64,000 bases of DNA, taken from contig CAVPSU010000001.1 of the NCBI GenBank assembly GCA_963708715.1, positions 248,001 to 312,000 of the forward strand. Reading direction: 5' to 3'. The translations under genes were made by a program, and so were the position numbers. This document shows, one piece after another, positions 24,489 through 32,035 of the stretch. Position 1 is the first letter of the stretch, and every line of letters starts with the position of its first letter. Source of the stretch: DAIOEK01 sp963708715. GTDB taxonomy: Bacteria; Chloroflexota; Anaerolineae; Anaerolineales; Anaerolineaceae. Under the pieces are notes generated by a model, which was not told the origin of the DNA, did no database searches, and was given only the letters and a program-made list of their open reading frames with translations.

Positions 24489-26246
24489 GTGAATATTTTG
24501 GGGAAAAAACCGATTACCCTCCGTTGGTACAACATTGATTTGCATTTACACACGCCGGCTTCGAGTGATTATCAACAGGAAGGTGTAACTTATTTAGATA
24601 TCCTCCAACGCGCTGAAGCACGTGGCGTGGATATGTTGGCTTTCACCGACCACAACACCATTGCCGGATACCGGCATATGATGGACGAGATTAATCAGCT
24701 AGCCCTGTTAGAAAAATTGAACCGCTTGCTTCCTGAAGAAAAAACCAAATTGGCTGAGTATCGAAGATTGACAACCCAGATCCAGATATTACCTGGCTTC
24801 GAATTGACCGCAACATTTGGATTTCACATCATTGCCTTATTCTCGCCATCAACTCCCTTACGTGATATTGAACACCTTCTACTAAATTTAAATATTCCTT
24901 CAGATCAGGTGGATGAAGGGTCTGCGACAGTCGGCGCAACCAGCGATGTTTTAACGGTCTACCGGATGATCAAGCAAATGAACGGTCTCACCATAGCAGC
25001 CCATGCCAATTCCGCAAATGGAGTTGCTATGAAAGGGTTCCCACTGGGTGGTCAAACACGAATTGCCTATACGCAGGACCCCAACCTGGATGCCCTTGAG
25101 GTAACCGATCTCGAAATCAAGGGCGGCCGATCATCAGCAGGTTTCTTCAATGGGACGAAACCGGAATATTCCCGCCGGATGCATTGTATTCAAGGTTCGG
25201 ACTGCCACCGACTTCTGACCGACCCGGTTCGCAAAAAAAACCTGGGCGTCGGAGATCGCACCACCGAAGTATTATTGGCAGAACTAACCTTCGATGCATT
25301 GAAGGATCTATTCACCCACAATGATTTCGCACGGACACGTCCGCGCAGGTTACAGGAAGAGCCAGCATTCGATTTTATTCAAACCGCGATCGATGAAGGT
25401 CCGAATATCATTCAAGAATTCCATGATAGTATGACCATTAAAGGCGGGAAATTATACGCTCTCATTTCAGACATTTGCGCCTTTGCAAACACAAACGGCG
25501 GGACAATTTATGTGGGTTTATCCAGTGATGGAAAAAAGCCTCCGGTTGGAGTTCTGGATGCGGATAACGCACTCACTCAATTGGAAAAAGAATTGGCGAA
25601 TCGGATCAGCCCCCATCTGCATTGTACATTCGATGTAAATGAATATCGCGGGAAAAAGATCATTCGCGTCCTCATTCCCCGTGGTGATGATCCACCTTAT
25701 GCTGTCGATGATAATAAGATCTACGTTCGCGATGAAGCAGAAACGGGGCTTGCCATCCGGGATGAGATCGTCAACCTCGTTCTACGAAATCAGAAAGCCC
25801 CAATCGCAGAACAGGACCAGAACCGTGTATCTACCCCAGCCAGCATGGAAAGACCACCGGAATTACCGGTTGAAAAACCCAACGGGATAACTGCCCATCC
25901 GAGGACAGGTGTGGAGATCATCACAGTTGAAGAACGAAATGGTGTTCGTTACTACACCATGCGTGACTTGCGAAATGGGAATATCGTTAAAAATGTCACC
26001 CACTCCTCCGCTCGCCGGTTGTGGCACTACGCCATCAAACGATATGATGAGATGGAATCGTTGGGCGATAAATTGCAGATCCATTGGCAGGGCGAATATG
26101 GGCTAGTCCGTAAATACCAACAAGGTCAGATATTTATCTATGACCTGGTTCAGAAAGAAGACGCTGCTTTCCGATTCTATTTTGGTGTGACGCCAAATGG
26201 TATACATGGTCCCTGGAAGACTTTGACAGGTGAAGACGAAGCATGA
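24489..26246 (+). CDS. PHP-domain phosphoesterase fused to an AlbA_2 (Schlafen-like) domain
   Basis: A 585-residue protein with at least three parts. Residues about 10-260 are a PHP metal phosphoesterase: DLHLHTPAS (His19, His21), AFTDHNTIAGY, ELTATFGFHII and IQGSDCHRL. About 300-440 match the AlbA_2/Schlafen DNA- or RNA-binding domain (GGKLYALISDICAFANTNGGTIYVGL ... KIYVRDEAETG). The last 100 residues, rich in Trp and Tyr, are unassigned. The start is GTG, one base after the receiver stop. It overlaps the next gene as ATGA. The combination suggests a nucleic-acid or nucleotide phosphoesterase. Confidence 0.8.
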   Translation: MNILGKKPITLRWYNIDLHLHTPASSDYQQEGVTYLDILQRAEARGVDMLAFTDHNTIAGYRHMMDEINQLALLEKLNRLLPEEKTKLAEYRRLTTQIQILPGFELTATFGFHIIALFSPSTPLRDIEHLLLNLNIPSDQVDEGSATVGATSDVLTVYRMIKQMNGLTIAAHANSANGVAMKGFPLGGQTRIAYTQDPNLDALEVTDLEIKGGRSSAGFFNGTKPEYSRRMHCIQGSDCHRLLTDPVRKKNLGVGDRTTEVLLAELTFDALKDLFTHNDFARTRPRRLQEEPAFDFIQTAIDEGPNIIQEFHDSMTIKGGKLYALISDICAFANTNGGTIYVGLSSDGKKPPVGVLDADNALTQLEKELANRISPHLHCTFDVNEYRGKKIIRVLIPRGDDPPYAVDDNKIYVRDEAETGLAIRDEIVNLVLRNQKAPIAEQDQNRVSTPASMERPPELPVEKPNGITAHPRTGVEIITVEERNGVRYYTMRDLRNGNIVKNVTHSSARRLWHYAIKRYDEMESLGDKLQIHWQGEYGLVRKYQQGQIFIYDLVQKEDAAFRFYFGVTPNGIHGPWKTLTGEDEA

Positions 26247-26683
26247 ATTCGTCTGCATGGTTCATACGTGAGATAGTTTTTCCGCAAGATTACCCGCAGG
26301 TGGCTGAGCTCTGGCAGTCTGTTGGCGGCGGAGTAAGATTTGGCAAGTCGGATACTAAAGCTGAAATCCAAAAGAAATTACTACGAGATCCTGATCTCTT
26401 TTTGGTAGTTGAACTGGATGGCAGGATCATCGGCACAGTGTTAGGTGGATTCGATGGACGGCGTGGGATGATCTACCATCTGGCTGTCGCAGAGAATTAT
26501 CGAAAACAGGGAATTGCGCATGCTTTGATGAATGAGATCGAAAATCGTATCACAGCGAAAGGCGCATTAAAAATATATCTAATGATGGACAACAAATTTC
26601 CGGATTTAGTCAAGTTTTATACTAAACTGGGCTGGTCTATGATGGATGTTGTTACTGCCGGAAAGGAATTTTATCCCAAATGA
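26243..26683 (+). CDS. GNAT-family N-acetyltransferase
   Basis: A 146-residue acetyltransferase with the acetyl-CoA loop in MIYHLAVAENYRKQGIAHALMNEIE (R/Q-x-x-G-x-A pattern) near residue 75-95 and the typical core GTVLGGFDGRRG. The C-terminal YTKLGWSMMD is the usual GNAT last strand. The substrate is unknown. Start and stop overlap its neighbours by ATGA at both ends, linking it to the PHP gene and mogA/moaB. Confidence 0.88.
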   Translation: MNSSAWFIREIVFPQDYPQVAELWQSVGGGVRFGKSDTKAEIQKKLLRDPDLFLVVELDGRIIGTVLGGFDGRRGMIYHLAVAENYRKQGIAHALMNEIENRITAKGALKIYLMMDNKFPDLVKFYTKLGWSMMDVVTAGKEFYPK

Positions 26684-27177
26684 TTCGATATGCAATTCTC
26701 ACCATATCAGACCGCTCAGCAAGGGGCGAACGCCCAGATCTCTCGGGTCCTGCCCTGGTGGAAGCCGTCAAGGGCGGAAATGGTAATGTGGTTTTAACTG
26801 ACCTGGTCCCCGATGAGCAGAATCAGATCGCCGCGGTGTTACGTCACTGGTGTGATGAAGACCGGGCGGATATTATCCTGACTACCGGGGGTACAGGATT
26901 CTCACCGCGAGATGTTACCCCTGAGGCAACACTGCAGGTGGTCGAAAGGTCCGCCCCTGGGTTGGTTGAAGCAATGCGCTGGAAAAGTCTTCAAATCACC
27001 CCACATGCAATGCTGTCTCGCGCACAAGCAGGTATCCGCAGGAGAACTATCATAATCAACCTGCCTGGCAGTCCAACTGGCGCGATTGAGAACTACGAAA
27101 TGATCGCCCCTGTACTACCGCACGCCATCGAATTGTTGAGGACAGACCATATCCCGGATTCGCACCATCACGTGTGA
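26680..27177 (+). CDS. mog: Molybdopterin adenylyltransferase-type protein (MogA/MoaB)
   Basis: A 165-residue protein of the MoaB/Mog fold, which adenylates molybdopterin before molybdenum insertion. The signature TTGGTGFSPRDVTPEAT near residue 67 and LPGSPTGAIENYEMIAPVLPH near 127 are both present. It is the only molybdenum-cofactor gene in the window and would serve the hydroxylase at 9-12.8 kb. It ends 23 bases before the target-site duplication of the IS. Confidence 0.9.
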   Translation: MIRYAILTISDRSARGERPDLSGPALVEAVKGGNGNVVLTDLVPDEQNQIAAVLRHWCDEDRADIILTTGGTGFSPRDVTPEATLQVVERSAPGLVEAMRWKSLQITPHAMLSRAQAGIRRRTIIINLPGSPTGAIENYEMIAPVLPHAIELLRTDHIPDSHHHV

Positions 27178-27184
27178 CACTTTC

Positions 27185-27200
27185 CAAAAAATATCTTCCC
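27185..27200. repeat. Target-site duplication, left copy
   Basis: CAAAAAATATCTTCCC is repeated exactly at 28588-28603. The two copies abut the outer ends of the terminal inverted repeats of the IS, so they are a 16-bp target duplication. Confidence 0.85.
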
Positions 27201-28587
27201 TGTCAAGGCAATTTAGAAATGTCCTAAACCTGGCTAAATAGAAAGGTCCTAATCATCTAGAGAGAGAAGAGGAGAGTTATTCAGTTTTCTGCCATAAGCT
27301 CGCCAAGGGTGGTTGACAGGGGGGATGTAAACCTCGTGATCAATCGATTTTGTAGAGACGATCTTGGGTCTTTTAGGTTGTATCTGAACGACTTTCAGGG
27401 AGAGAGACTGGTGATTCAGGAAGGCAGAAACAGCGCCGGAATCATCTTGCAAGATCAGGACCTCGCGGCCAGTGAGATGTTTGGGAGGACGGGTAGTGAT
27501 GATCTGGTAAATAACATGATCGAACTGGATCTGGAGGTCTTTTGAAATGATACGGAAATCATGAACAGAGAAGAGGAACTCAAGGTCGATGGAGGGGTTC
27601 AGGGGAAGATGGGCATCACCAGTTGAACGGGGAAGAACAGCAAATTTGTGGTTATAGGATTGAATGAAATCAGAAAGATAGACATTTGCTTCCTGATAGG
27701 AACAGATGGAACGTAACCGCAGTTCCTTGACAAGGCGATCCTGAAAGGTCTGATTAGCACGTTCCACCCGACCTTTAGCCTGAGGTGAATTGGCACAGAT
27801 GAGCTCGATACCCAGGGAAGTGAGGGCACGATTGAATTGAGTAATGGCCTCCTTGTGGAGACTGGTCTTCGAATTAACCCGGAAAACACTGAATTTGTCG
27901 CTGTAAAAAGCCACTGGCAGACCTACAGAGCGGAAATAGGACTTGCATAGCCTGGCGTAGGCAAAGAAGCTCTCATGCCCGACAAATTGGGCTGCCAGGA
28001 TTTCGCTGGTGGCATCGTCCACGAACAGCAACAGGCAGGCTTTTGGACCTCGTTTTTCCAACCAGGCATGGTAGGAGCCATCTATCTGTACCAATTCCCC
28101 ACGCCGGAAACGGCGCTCCCTTTGTGGATGGGCTTTTTTCCTTTTGATCTTGGGATGATGGATCCCCTCTTCGATCATGATCTGACGCAGTGTCTCTTTG
28201 CAGACTACAATCCCTTTGTATTCTTCCAGTTTCTCCTTCATCAGGGTAGGACCAAAATCATGGTAGATAGGATTCCGGATGAACTCTTGGATGTCCTGTT
28301 GCTTCCTTTCATCGAGTTTCCGGTTTCCGGGCTTCCCGCGATGTCCGGATACCAGGCCTGTAGCTCCTCGTTTCAGGTATTTGGATATCAACCGCCTGAT
28401 GTGCCTTTCACTGATCCCCAGTTTTCTTGCTCCCTCTCTCTGCGTTATCCGCTTGTCTAGCGCCTGTTCTATGATCGTTTTTCGTATCAGCTCTTCTTCC
28501 GTCATTGTGATTGTCCATTTCATGGTTTTGTCCTCATTAGGACATTTTAATTTAGCCAGAATAGGACTCTATCATTTAGCCACTACA
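27201..28587 (-). mobile_element. Insertion sequence, 1387 bp, ISNCY/IS1202-like, complete
   Basis: One transposase gene lies between imperfect inverted repeats of about 52 bp (27201-27253 and 28536-28587), both starting TGT. Each end holds two copies of a GGCTAAAT-like block followed by GTCCTA, at a spacing of about 24 bases, which look like transposase sites. The 16-bp duplication falls in the long range reported for the IS1202-type group of ISNCY elements. Intact ends and an unbroken transposase suggest a recent insertion. Confidence 0.85.
27249..28523 (-). CDS. IS transposase (DDE, ISNCY/IS1202-like)
   Basis: A 424-residue transposase. The N-terminus has a helix-turn-helix (RITQREGARKLGISERHIRR). 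The rve-type catalytic core shows Asp in VQIDGSYHAW, Asp in FYSDKFSVFR and Glu in SPQAKGRVERANQTFQ, so the DDE triad is intact. A C-terminal domain follows (RPPKHLTGREVLIL). GAGGA precedes the ATG at 28523. The frame is uninterrupted, so the element is probably still mobile. Confidence 0.92.
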   Translation of the reverse strand: MKWTITMTEEELIRKTIIEQALDKRITQREGARKLGISERHIRRLISKYLKRGATGLVSGHRGKPGNRKLDERKQQDIQEFIRNPIYHDFGPTLMKEKLEEYKGIVVCKETLRQIMIEEGIHHPKIKRKKAHPQRERRFRRGELVQIDGSYHAWLEKRGPKACLLLFVDDATSEILAAQFVGHESFFAYARLCKSYFRSVGLPVAFYSDKFSVFRVNSKTSLHKEAITQFNRALTSLGIELICANSPQAKGRVERANQTFQDRLVKELRLRSICSYQEANVYLSDFIQSYNHKFAVLPRSTGDAHLPLNPSIDLEFLFSVHDFRIISKDLQIQFDHVIYQIITTRPPKHLTGREVLILQDDSGAVSAFLNHQSLSLKVVQIQPKRPKIVSTKSIDHEVYIPPVNHPWRAYGRKLNNSPLLSLDD

Positions 28588-28603
28588 CAAAAAATATCTT
28601 CCC
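28588..28603. repeat. Target-site duplication, right copy
   Basis: Exact copy of the 16 bases at 27185-27200. It ends immediately before the -35 box of the efp promoter. Confidence 0.85.
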
Positions 28604-28632
28604 TTGTCTATCCTACTGAGGCAGGATATAAT
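28604..28632 (+). promoter_or_regulatory. Promoter of efp
   Basis: TTGTCT (28604-28609), a 17-bp spacer and consensus TATAAT (28627-28632) lie 37 bases before the efp start. The IS target duplication touches the -35 box, so the insertion left the core promoter intact but replaced everything upstream of it. Confidence 0.7.
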
Positions 28633-28668
28633 CACCCGTTGACTTAATTCAAGGAACGAGGAAGAGCG

Positions 28669-29226
28669 ATGATCGATGTAAATGACTTACGTAAAGGCAC
28701 CACGTTTGAATTAGATAATACACTGTATAAAGTATTGGATTATTCCCACAATAAATCCGGTCGAGGGAATGCCTCTATCAGGATCAAAGCGCGCAATATT
28801 CGCACAGGCACCACCCTGGAAAAAACCTTTCAATCGGGTGATCGGGTGCAAGATGTTCGATTGGATTTCCATAACGTGCAATATCTGTATGGGGATGGGG
28901 ACAATTTTCATTTTATGGACCTCGAAACCTATGAACAGCCTGCCATTCCGGCGAAAATCATCGGTGAATCTGCCGGATTTCTAAAAGAGGGGATGGAAGT
29001 AAAACTGACCTTTTATCAGAACGAAGCGATTGATATTGATCTGCCCACCTCTGTGGATTTGAAAGTGGTCCAGGCTGAGAATGCCGTAAAAGGGGATACA
29101 GCGACAGGGGTGACCAAGAAGGTTAAAACTGAAACCGGTCTTGAAGTCAGCACCCCATATTTCGTCTCAGAGGGCGACACAATACGGGTGGATACTCGTA
29201 ACGGCGCCTATGTAACCCGGGTGTAA
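28669..29226 (+). CDS. efp: Translation elongation factor P
   Basis: This 185-residue factor rescues ribosomes stalled at polyproline stretches. Its three-domain layout is normal, with GDTATGVTKKVKTETGLEVSTPYF and the C-terminal GDTIRVDTRNGAYVTRV in domain III. The tip of domain I reads HNKSGRGNAS, placing Arg at residue 32 where many EF-Ps have a modifiable Lys. Arg32 is the residue rhamnosylated by EarP in some bacteria, but unmodified Arg forms also exist. The gene stands alone between the IS and a strong terminator. Confidence 0.95.
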   Translation: MIDVNDLRKGTTFELDNTLYKVLDYSHNKSGRGNASIRIKARNIRTGTTLEKTFQSGDRVQDVRLDFHNVQYLYGDGDNFHFMDLETYEQPAIPAKIIGESAGFLKEGMEVKLTFYQNEAIDIDLPTSVDLKVVQAENAVKGDTATGVTKKVKTETGLEVSTPYFVSEGDTIRVDTRNGAYVTRV

Positions 29227-29272
29227 TTACTGCCGGTAAACAGGAAAATGGTTTTACTAATCAGAATGACCC

Positions 29273-29302
29273 AAAAACCGCGGCTTTATTGCCGTGGTTT
29301 TT
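29273..29302 (+). terminator. Terminator of efp
   Basis: AAAAACCGCGGC (29273-29284) pairs with GCCGTGGTTTTT (29291-29302, one G-T pair) around a 6-base loop, ending in a T run. Confidence 0.85.
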
Positions 29303-29323
29303 CTTACTCGTGAAAGGAATTTG

Positions 29324-30028
29324 ATGAAAAAACATCTGCTGATCGATTTGGATGGAACACTTCTCGAGAACGATATGGATACTTTTGGTCCGGCATACTA
29401 TCGTCTATTGGGGAGCCACCTCTCTATAAGGATTTCTCCGGACATGATGATCAAGTATTTATTATCCGGTACAAATGCAATGATCAAAAACCTGGACAAG
29501 AAGAAAACTTTGGAAAACGTGTTTGACGAAGTATTTTATCCTGGTATTGGAATTGAAAAGAGCAAGATCATCAACGATATCCAGGAGTTCTATAAGGTAA
29601 AATTCCCGCTATTGAAAGAGATAACCCGTTCCTTACCGGATGCCATTCATTTGGTCAGAGAAGCGATCCGGATTGGATATAAAGTATCCATTGCTACCAA
29701 TCCACTCTTTCCACGTACAGCTATCTTGCAGCGTCTCGGCTGGGCTGGTCTGTCTGAGGAGGATACTGAATTTACCCTGATCTCATCCTACGAGAGTTTT
29801 CATTTTGCGAAACCCCATCCAGAGTATTATCTAGAATTTATGGAGAAGCTAAATGCCTCACCGGTCGACTGTGTCATGATCGGAAACGATATCGAAGCTG
29901 ATATCGTCCCGTCGACCCAGGTTGGTATATCTGCTTACCACATATCCAACAATTCAGATAGTCTGCAGGAAAACCGTTGGCCATCCGGCAAGCTAAAAGA
30001 TGTTCTCCCCTGGCTAATGAGCATATAA
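29324..30028 (+). CDS. HAD-family hydrolase
   Basis: A 234-residue haloacid-dehalogenase-like phosphatase. Motif I is LLIDLDGTLLEN (the nucleophile and acid Asp), motif II the Thr in VSIATNPLF, motif III a Lys in FAKPHPEYYLEF, and motif IV GNDIEADIVPSTQVG. A helical cap lies between motifs I and II. The substrate is unknown. The ATG at 29324 follows GAAAGGA and is preferred to the GTG at 29294, which lies in the efp terminator. Confidence 0.88.
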   Translation: MKKHLLIDLDGTLLENDMDTFGPAYYRLLGSHLSIRISPDMMIKYLLSGTNAMIKNLDKKKTLENVFDEVFYPGIGIEKSKIINDIQEFYKVKFPLLKEITRSLPDAIHLVREAIRIGYKVSIATNPLFPRTAILQRLGWAGLSEEDTEFTLISSYESFHFAKPHPEYYLEFMEKLNASPVDCVMIGNDIEADIVPSTQVGISAYHISNNSDSLQENRWPSGKLKDVLPWLMSI

Positions 30029-30086
30029 GAAATGTATAAGAGTTTTACAAAAGTCTTTATATCACCCTAAAACGAATGGGTTGGAT

Positions 30087-30095
30087 TGGTATAAT
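30087..30095 (+). promoter_or_regulatory. Extended -10 promoter of ftsH
   Basis: TGG directly followed by TATAAT (30090-30095) gives an extended -10 element with no clear -35 box. It lies 44 bases upstream of the ftsH start. Confidence 0.5.
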
Positions 30096-30138
30096 CAAGT
30101 ACAAAGAATAAATGACCACCGAATACCGGGAGGTATGA

Positions 30139-32001
30139 GTGAATTCTCGCAATCAATCATATATAGTGTATTTACTTCTTTTCATCGCAATCATCGCTAT
30201 GGTGTTTACTCAGTTCAGACAATCGTCCACTGGAGCAGATACCGTGACCATTAACCAGGTCGCAGCGGATATCAAATCCGGTCTGGTTCGGCGCATTAGC
30301 GTGGATGAAAACCGATTGGCTGTTGTTTACGCCGAAAGTGAAAAAAAATCCAATAAAGAACCCGCTGAGACCCTCGTTAAACAATTGGTGGATTTGGGTG
30401 TCACATCGGATCAAATGGCTCCAGATAAAATTAAGATCGAAATCAAGCCACCCAATGCCTGGGTCGGAATCTTAACGATCATGGGATATGTGTTACCTTT
30501 CCTCATTCTGGGTGGAGTCTTGTGGTTCATATTCCGGCAGGCACAGGGCAGCAATAATGCCGCCATGTCATTTGGAAAATCCAAGGCACGTATGTTTACA
30601 GGTGACCAACCATCCGTCACATTTGCGGATGTCGCCGGTGTGGAAGAAGCCAAGGAAGAACTAAAAGAGGTAGTTGAATTCTTGCGCGAACCTCAGAAGT
30701 TCATTTCTTTAGGGGCGCGCATTCCAAAAGGTGTATTGCTGGTAGGACCTCCTGGAACCGGTAAAACATTGCTGGCGAAAGCGGTATCCGGTGAAGCAGG
30801 TGTACCCTTTTTCTCGATCTCCGGTTCGGAATTTGTAGAAATGTTTGTAGGTGTTGGCGCCAGTCGTGTACGTGACCTATTCGAACAAGCGAAACGCCAC
30901 TCACCTTGTATCGTTTTCGTTGATGAGATCGATGCCGTCGGTCGGCAACGCGGTGCTGGTCTCGGCGGAAGCCATGACGAACGGGAGCAGACCCTTAATC
31001 AGATGTTAGTGGAGATGGACGGTTTTGATACCGATACCAATGTCATCATTATGGCTGCTACCAACCGCCCTGACATCCTGGATCCTGCGCTGCTGCGCCC
31101 CGGTCGTTTTGACCGCCGGGTTGTTCTGGATCGCCCTGATGTACGTGGTCGGGAAGCTATTCTCAAGGTGCATGTCAAGGGTAAGCCCCTCGCTCCCAAC
31201 GTGGATCTAAACATTCTTGCTCGATCGACCCCCGGTTTTGTGGGTGCTGATCTGGAAAATTTGGTAAATGAGGCGGCAATCCTCGCAGCGCGCTTGAATA
31301 AGAAAGTGATCAATCAGCCCGAATTTGAAGAAGCGATTGAGCGTGTAATCTCTGGACCTGAACGAAAGAGTAGATTGATCAACCCGGAAGAAAAGCAGAT
31401 CGTCGCCTATCACGAAGCTGGGCATGCTGTCTTGATGAATGCCATCCCCGAGTCGAATCCGGTACAAAAGGTATCCATCATTGCCCGCGGGATGATGGGT
31501 GGGTACACATTAGCGCTTCCTGAAGAAGATCAAACACTCATGTCCCGCAAGAAAATGCTGGCTGAGATCATCGGTCTGTTGGGTGGTCGGGTCGCTGAAG
31601 AGATCGTCTTTGATGACATTACTTCCGGGGCATCCAATGATATCGAACGGGTAACCCAGCTTGCCCGCCAGATGGTTACCCGCCTCGGTATGAGTGACGA
31701 GTTGGGACCTATGGTCTATGGACAAAAAGAAGAATTGATCTTTCTCGGTCGGGAAATCTCTGAACAACGAGATTATTCTGAAGCGATTGCAGAAAAAATA
31801 GATGCAGAGGTTCGCAAGGTAGTAAATCAAGCCTACAAAGAGGCGAAGAAAATCCTGACTACCTATCGTAAGGAATTGGATGCGGTGGCAGACCGGTTAT
31901 TGGAAGTGGAAACACTTTCTCGCGATGAGTTCGAAAAAATCTTCCCTCCGCCCAATCCGAAGAAGAGTGGCACTCCAATGCTCACGCCAAAAGCTGTCTA
32001 G
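30139..32001 (+). CDS. ftsH: ATP-dependent zinc metalloprotease FtsH
   Basis: A 620-residue membrane-bound AAA+ protease. It has two N-terminal membrane helices (about 8-24 and 112-130) around a small extracytoplasmic domain. The AAA module has Walker A GPPGTGKT near residue 203, Walker B IVFVDEIDAV and the second region of homology TNRPDILDPALLRPGRFDRR. The zinc site is HEAGH near 425-429. The GTG start is 5 bases after GGGAGG; an ATG at 30135 is out of frame and too close to it. Confidence 0.96.
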   Translation: MNSRNQSYIVYLLLFIAIIAMVFTQFRQSSTGADTVTINQVAADIKSGLVRRISVDENRLAVVYAESEKKSNKEPAETLVKQLVDLGVTSDQMAPDKIKIEIKPPNAWVGILTIMGYVLPFLILGGVLWFIFRQAQGSNNAAMSFGKSKARMFTGDQPSVTFADVAGVEEAKEELKEVVEFLREPQKFISLGARIPKGVLLVGPPGTGKTLLAKAVSGEAGVPFFSISGSEFVEMFVGVGASRVRDLFEQAKRHSPCIVFVDEIDAVGRQRGAGLGGSHDEREQTLNQMLVEMDGFDTDTNVIIMAATNRPDILDPALLRPGRFDRRVVLDRPDVRGREAILKVHVKGKPLAPNVDLNILARSTPGFVGADLENLVNEAAILAARLNKKVINQPEFEEAIERVISGPERKSRLINPEEKQIVAYHEAGHAVLMNAIPESNPVQKVSIIARGMMGGYTLALPEEDQTLMSRKKMLAEIIGLLGGRVAEEIVFDDITSGASNDIERVTQLARQMVTRLGMSDELGPMVYGQKEELIFLGREISEQRDYSEAIAEKIDAEVRKVVNQAYKEAKKILTTYRKELDAVADRLLEVETLSRDEFEKIFPPPNPKKSGTPMLTPKAV

Positions 32002-32009
32002 TTGAACTT

Positions 32010-32035
32010 AAAGGCTGTCCGTAAGGACAGCCTTT
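32010..32035. terminator. Bidirectional terminator between ftsH and the acyl-CoA synthetase gene
   Basis: AAAGGCTGTCC (32010-32020) pairs with GGACAGCCTTT (32025-32035) around GTAA and is followed by TTATTTTA. It overlaps the last codon region of the convergent synthetase gene and serves both genes. Confidence 0.85.

Noticed and set aside
27975..28460. A 161-codon plus-strand frame inside the IS
   Set aside because: It is antisense to the transposase and has no independent support.
28588..28640. A dif/XerCD site as the target of the IS
   Set aside because: Some IS1202-type elements prefer such sites, but no convincing 11-6-11 dyad is visible here; the sequence is the efp promoter.
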